A DNA stretch of 64,000 bases from Pomphorhynchus laevis. Lineage: Eukaryota > Acanthocephala > Palaeacanthocephala > Echinorhynchida > Pomphorhynchidae. Below are positions 57,201-63,200 of the stretch, piece by piece (position 1 is the first letter of the stretch; each line of letters opens with the position of its first letter). The notes beneath the pieces were generated by a model. That model was not told the origin of the DNA, did no database searches, and worked only from the letters and a program-made list of their open reading frames with translations. The stretch lies in assembly GCA_012934845.2 (NCBI GenBank), contig WNNJ02001572.1:248001-312000 (forward strand). Direction: 5' to 3'. The position numbers and the translations under genes are program-made.

Positions 57201-60200
57201 CTTTTGTTTGCCATCATCGCTTTGTTAAGTGTGAAAGTTATAATTTTTTCATTAAAAATTAAAAACTATTAAGTTTTCATAAATACAAAAATATAAATTA
57301 TTAAGTTTTCAATTCTGAAATGCAATTTTAATTAAAAAATTTAATTAAAATACCTTAAATAATTTAATTAAATACCTTACTTTTATATGAATAAAATACT
57401 TAAAGTAAGAATACTTAAGAAATATTGTGGGATAATTTATATATTATAAATATTATATATTATATTTTATCCAATAAAGACTAAGTTTAAATGTAGTGCT
57501 TTTAAATAAACATTAAAACCTCTTTCTGTTTATATGAATAAAATATTTAAAATAATAAAAGCACACTTCAAAAAATATTGTAGGATAATCGAAATTAATA
57601 CTGGTATAAAACACTATTTCAGTATTAATTCTACAAAAAAATTTAAGAATGAACAAAAGGAATAAATTTTCAGAATGTAAATACATACGATTTTAGTACG
57701 CTTTATACAAATCTAGATTTAGCAGATATTAAAGAAGCGTTAGTAAAATTAATTAATTATATATTCGGAAAAGATATACATTTATATGTTATAATAATTA
57801 TAACGCCTATCTAACAAAAATTAAACCATCAAATAAATATAAATATATGGATAAAATTGAATTATTAGAACCCTCAAGTATTTTGATAAATTGAAATTAT
57901 TTAAAGGTAGGGACATCTATATTTAGACAAAAGGTATTCCAATGGGTGGTAATAGTAGCCCAATTATAGTTGACTTGTTAAAAAAATAAATCTTAATTAT
58001 ATGAATATATAAAATAAATTCGAAATCAAGACCAGTGTACGGAGTAAGATCAGCACCAGTGTACGGAGTACGGAGTAAGCAAATAATAAGGATCGAAACG
58101 TGAAATTTATGTCTGGGTCACCAGCTGATGAGACCCACCCAAGCTGATTAGTAGCGTCCTGCTGTATCAAGAATAGGAACTAAACCTGTTAGGATAATAT
58201 CGTACAACAATCAAAAGAATCTTAGCTCATAAATTCAATCAAGTTAGATAAAATTATGAAATTTTAAGAATTGCAACAATTTGTAATGATGTTGAATTTC
58301 TTGAAAATCATTTAAATAATTTAATAGATACATATTTGAAACTAGGTTACTAAAGAAATATCATCGAACAAAAACTGTTAAATATAAATAATCAGAATAT
58401 AATTAAAAATAAATTTGAACTCTTTAGAAAATTTTGATGTATAGAATATTTGGTTCATATTTGGTTCATATGTAGTGCGTTTAAATGTACATTAAAACCA
58501 CTTTCTGTCTATATGAATAAAATACTTAAAGTAATTAAAGCACATTTTAAAAAAATATTGCAAGGTAATCGAAATTAATACTGGTATAAAACACTATTTC
58601 AGTATTAATTTTGGCTGACCGGAAACTCGCCAATGGCGAGTTTCCGGTTTTTCGTCAAATTTTTTTGACCCGAAAACTCGCCAACGTATAAAATAGGGAA
58701 TCCCTTTTAAAAACAAAAGAAAATGTAGAATTAAAATTTTAATTTTCGAAATTCCAAGAGTTAAGGGCTTCTAAAAAAGTAAAAATATCTTCTTGATATA
58801 AGACAAAAACTCTTCTGAATAAAAAATAACCGTTCGACTTCCTGATGTTAACCCAGAATCGTATTGAAGAAAACGAAAACCATTTAAAGTTGTCTGAAGT
58901 TCAAGAGGAATATCATTTTCGGGTCCAGGAGTATAATTGTCCCTTTCGTTTCTTATTTTCTTAGCATAGTCTCTCATGTTTTCAAAAGATGTTACCTTGG
59001 ATAAGGTTTTTGTCTCTAAATTCTTTGTTTCGGATGTAAACACAGTTACAAACCTTTCATTTGATTCTTTGCAACGATTTAGAATGCTTTGGTTTGCTAT
59101 AATTGCAGCATTTTTACCCTCATTAGAAGAGCATGTATGTGATTCTGCTGATATAGGAGGCAGTGTGTCGTTTTTGATTGTAACCTGACCCTTGCAGTCC
59201 CTATACTTACACCTCCATCTGATCACATCTTCCTTTTTATTTGATATATGATATAAAAACCCGTTATAGTCTAACATAGGTGCTCCTCTCTGCGTTTTAA
59301 AATATTTCATTTTTGGGGTTAAAAATTTTTTAAATATTTTTCAAAGGGATTCCCTATTTTATACGCTGGCGAGTTTTCGGGTCAAAAAAATTTGACGAAA
59401 AACCAGAAACTCGCCATTGGCGAGTTTCACCTCCATCTGATCACATCTTCCTTTTTATTTGATATATGATATAAAAACCCGTTATAGTCTAACATAGGTG
59501 CTCCTCTCTGCGTTTTAAAATATTTCATTTTTCGGGTTAAAAATTTTTTAAATATTTTTAAAAGGGATTCCCTATTTTATACGTTGGCGAGTTTTCGGGT
59601 CAAAAAAATTTGACGAAAAACCGGAAACTCGCCATTGGCGAGTTTCCGGTTAACGAATTAAAGCACATTTTAAAAAATATTGCAAGGTAATCGAAATTAA
59701 TACTGGTATAAAACACTATTTCAGTATTAATTCTACAAACGAATTTTTAGAACAGACAAAAGGAATAAATTTTCAAAATATAAATACATACGATTTTAGT
59801 ACGCTTTATACAAATCTAGATTTAGTAGATAATAAAGAAGCGTTAGTAAAATTAATTAACCTTATATTCGGAAAAAGATATACATATATATGTTATAATA
59901 ATTATAACGCCTATCTAAGAAAAATTAAACCATCAAATAAATATAAATATATGGATAAAATTGAATTAATAGAATCCTTAAATATTTTGATAAACAAAAT
60001 TATTTAAAAGTAGGGACATCTATATTTAGACACGTAAAAGGCGTTTCAATGGGAGGTAATTGTAGCCCAATTATAGCTGACTTGTTTTTAAGCTTTATAG
60101 AATATGAATTTGTTATAGAATATATAACAAATAGAATATATTTACATATATATTATAAATTATATAGAATATATTTGTATAGAATATCTTTATAGAATAT

Positions 60201-63200
60201 ATTTGTATTTAATTCTAATAATTTTTATTCAATTAGTGAACAAATTTATCCAGTAAGCCTTATTCTTAACAAAACCAATATTAATGATAAAGAAGGTGTA
60301 TATCTAGATATGAACATTAAATTAACATTAACTAAAACTACTATTTATTTATATCGTAAAGATGACATATTTAAATTTACAACATATTTTTGCATGAGCA
60401 TTCATGCATACCATATAATATAAAATATAATACATTAAATAATGAAATTTTAAGAATTGCAACAATATGTAATGATGTTGAATTTCTTGAAAATCATTTA
60501 AATAATTTAATAGATACATATTTTAAACTAGATTACTAAAAAATACCGTCAGACAGAAAATAGTAAAATATATAAATAAGTGAGACCTCATCAGCTGCTG
60601 TCTCAGACCTACATTTTACGTTTCGACACTTATTATCAGTGAACGGAGTAATTATTTATTATTTATAATTATTTAATTATTTATTATTTAATTATTTATT
60701 ATTTAATTATTTATTTTATAAATAATTATTATTTTTCCCAGCAATAGTGGGCTACAAAGAGAGACGGGGGCGTCTCTCTTTGAATTAAATTATGATATTT
60801 AATTCAAAATATCATAATTTAATATGATATTTAAATCATATTTAAATATCATAAATATGATATTTAAATCTCTCTTTAAATTATGATATTTTGAATTTCT
60901 TGAAAATCATTTAAATAATTTAATAGATACATATTTTAAAGAAATATCATCGAACAAAAACTGTTAAATATAAATAATCAGAATATAATTAAAAATAAAT
61001 TTGAACTCTTTAGAAAATTTTGATGTATAGAAATAATATACTGTGCAATTATACTCTACTATAATTGCAGCATTATAGAATGAAAAAGTGCTATTAGCAT
61101 TCTAACATTTTAGAAACTCATAATTAACAATAAAATAAAACAATTAATACTTACACTCGTTTCGTATACTATCTCTTTCCATGGATGATTCCGATAAAGA
61201 GTAACGCAAATTTTTACACTTTCCAATATCTTTCACTTCAAAGCCTTAAATGTTTCAACAGTTTTGAAACAAATTTTACAAATTAATAAAAACTTAATAA
61301 ATTATGATAAATTTCACAAATTAAATAAATTTTATGTTAATAAATTTTAGAAAATAACAAAGAATAATTTTTAAATTATCAATTTAATTTACTAATTGAA
61401 TATTATTTGTATTTATATTTTGTTACTCCAAATTCATATATTAAGTAATAATAAATAAATTAAAAAATAAATCTTCTTAATGACAATTAAACATTTCTGT
61501 TTAGTTTATTATTTAATCTATTTTTTTTCTATTTAATTTAAGTAGAATTAAACTCAAAATGCATTCTATTAATTTTCTTGGAAAATAACTACTTGAAACA
61601 GTTGATAAGCATTGCTTTAAAAAGACAAATTGAAAAAGACAACCTCAAAATTCAATCTGCGAGTAATTTTGTATTTCCGTTTGTAGCTGATTTGTCAATT
61701 ATGACTAAGGAATCTACATTTTTAAGAATCTACATTTAAAGAACTTTTAATATAAAACTTTTAATATAATCTAAATTTGAAGAATCTTTATTTAAAGAAC
61801 TTTAAAGTTCTGTAAATCTACATTTAAAGAACTTTACATTTAATATAATCTACATTTAAAAGAATCTACATTTAAAAGAATCTGCATTTAAAGGAATCTT
61901 CATTAAAATAATCTACATTTAGAGGAATCTACATTTAGAGAAATCTTTATTTAAAAGAATCTACATTTAAAGAAATCAACATTTAAAAGAATATTCATTA
62001 AAGGAATCTACATTTAAAGAAATAAACATTTAAAAAAATCTTCATTAAAGGAATCTACGTTTAAAGAAATCTACATTTAAAGAAATAAACATTTTAAGGA
62101 ATCTTTATTTAAAGGAATCTACGTTTAAAGAAATCGACATTAAAAGGAATATTCATTTAGAGAAATCTTTATTTAAAGGAATCTACGTTTAAAGAAATCT
62201 ACATTTAAAGGAATATTCATAAAAAGAATCTACATTTAAAAGAATCTGCATTTAAAGAAATCAACATTTAAAGGAATCTTCATTAAAATAATCTACATTT
62301 AGAGGAATCTACATTTAGAGAAATCTTTATTTAAAAGAATCTACATTTAAAGAAATCAACATTTAAAGGAATATTCATTAAAGGATTCTACATTTAAAGA
62401 AATAAACATTTTAAGGAATCTTCATTAAATGAATCTACGTTTAAAGAAATCTACATTTAAAGGTATCTACATTTAAAGAACTTAACATTTAAAATAATCT
62501 ACATTTAGAGGAATCTAAATTTAAAAAATATGCAGTTAAATGAATCTGCATTTTAAGGAATTTACATTTAATGAAATCTACATTTAAAGGAATCAACATA
62601 TAATAGAATCTACATTTAAAGGAATTTGTATTTCAAGGAATCTTATTTAAAGGACTCTATATTTAAAAGAATCTACATTTAAAGGAATCTACATTTAAAG
62701 TAATCTACATTTTGACAAATCTACATTTAAAAGAATCTTTTTAAAATAATTTACATTTTAAGGAATCTACATTTAAAGGAATGTACATTTAAATGAATCT
62801 ACATTTAAATGGAGATTTCATTAAAAGTATATTCTTTTAAATGCAGATTCATTTAAATGTACATTCCTTTAAATGTAGATTCCTTAAAATGTAAAATTTT
62901 AAAACTGTATATTTATTTAAATTTAATTTATTTAATTAATATTTACAATATAAATTACATTTTTTGTGACTATATTTATACGTGTATAATGATGTTTATT
63001 ATGTATGATCCCTTTAAAAATAAGTTACAATTTTTGTATATATAACTTTGAATGTATAAAATATTGCTTAACCGTTATGGCGCATGCAAAATCAGTGCAT
63101 TAAGCAAATGGATATATCAATCATCTCCGCAGCCAAGATAAAATTATTAAATTATGCCTGGCTTTGTAATAATTATTTTTTATTTGCATTCGATGAATTT

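Noticed and set aside
61690-62892. CRISPR-like array because of short regular repeats
   Set aside because: Units are contiguous without unique spacers, in an animal intron; it is a minisatellite.
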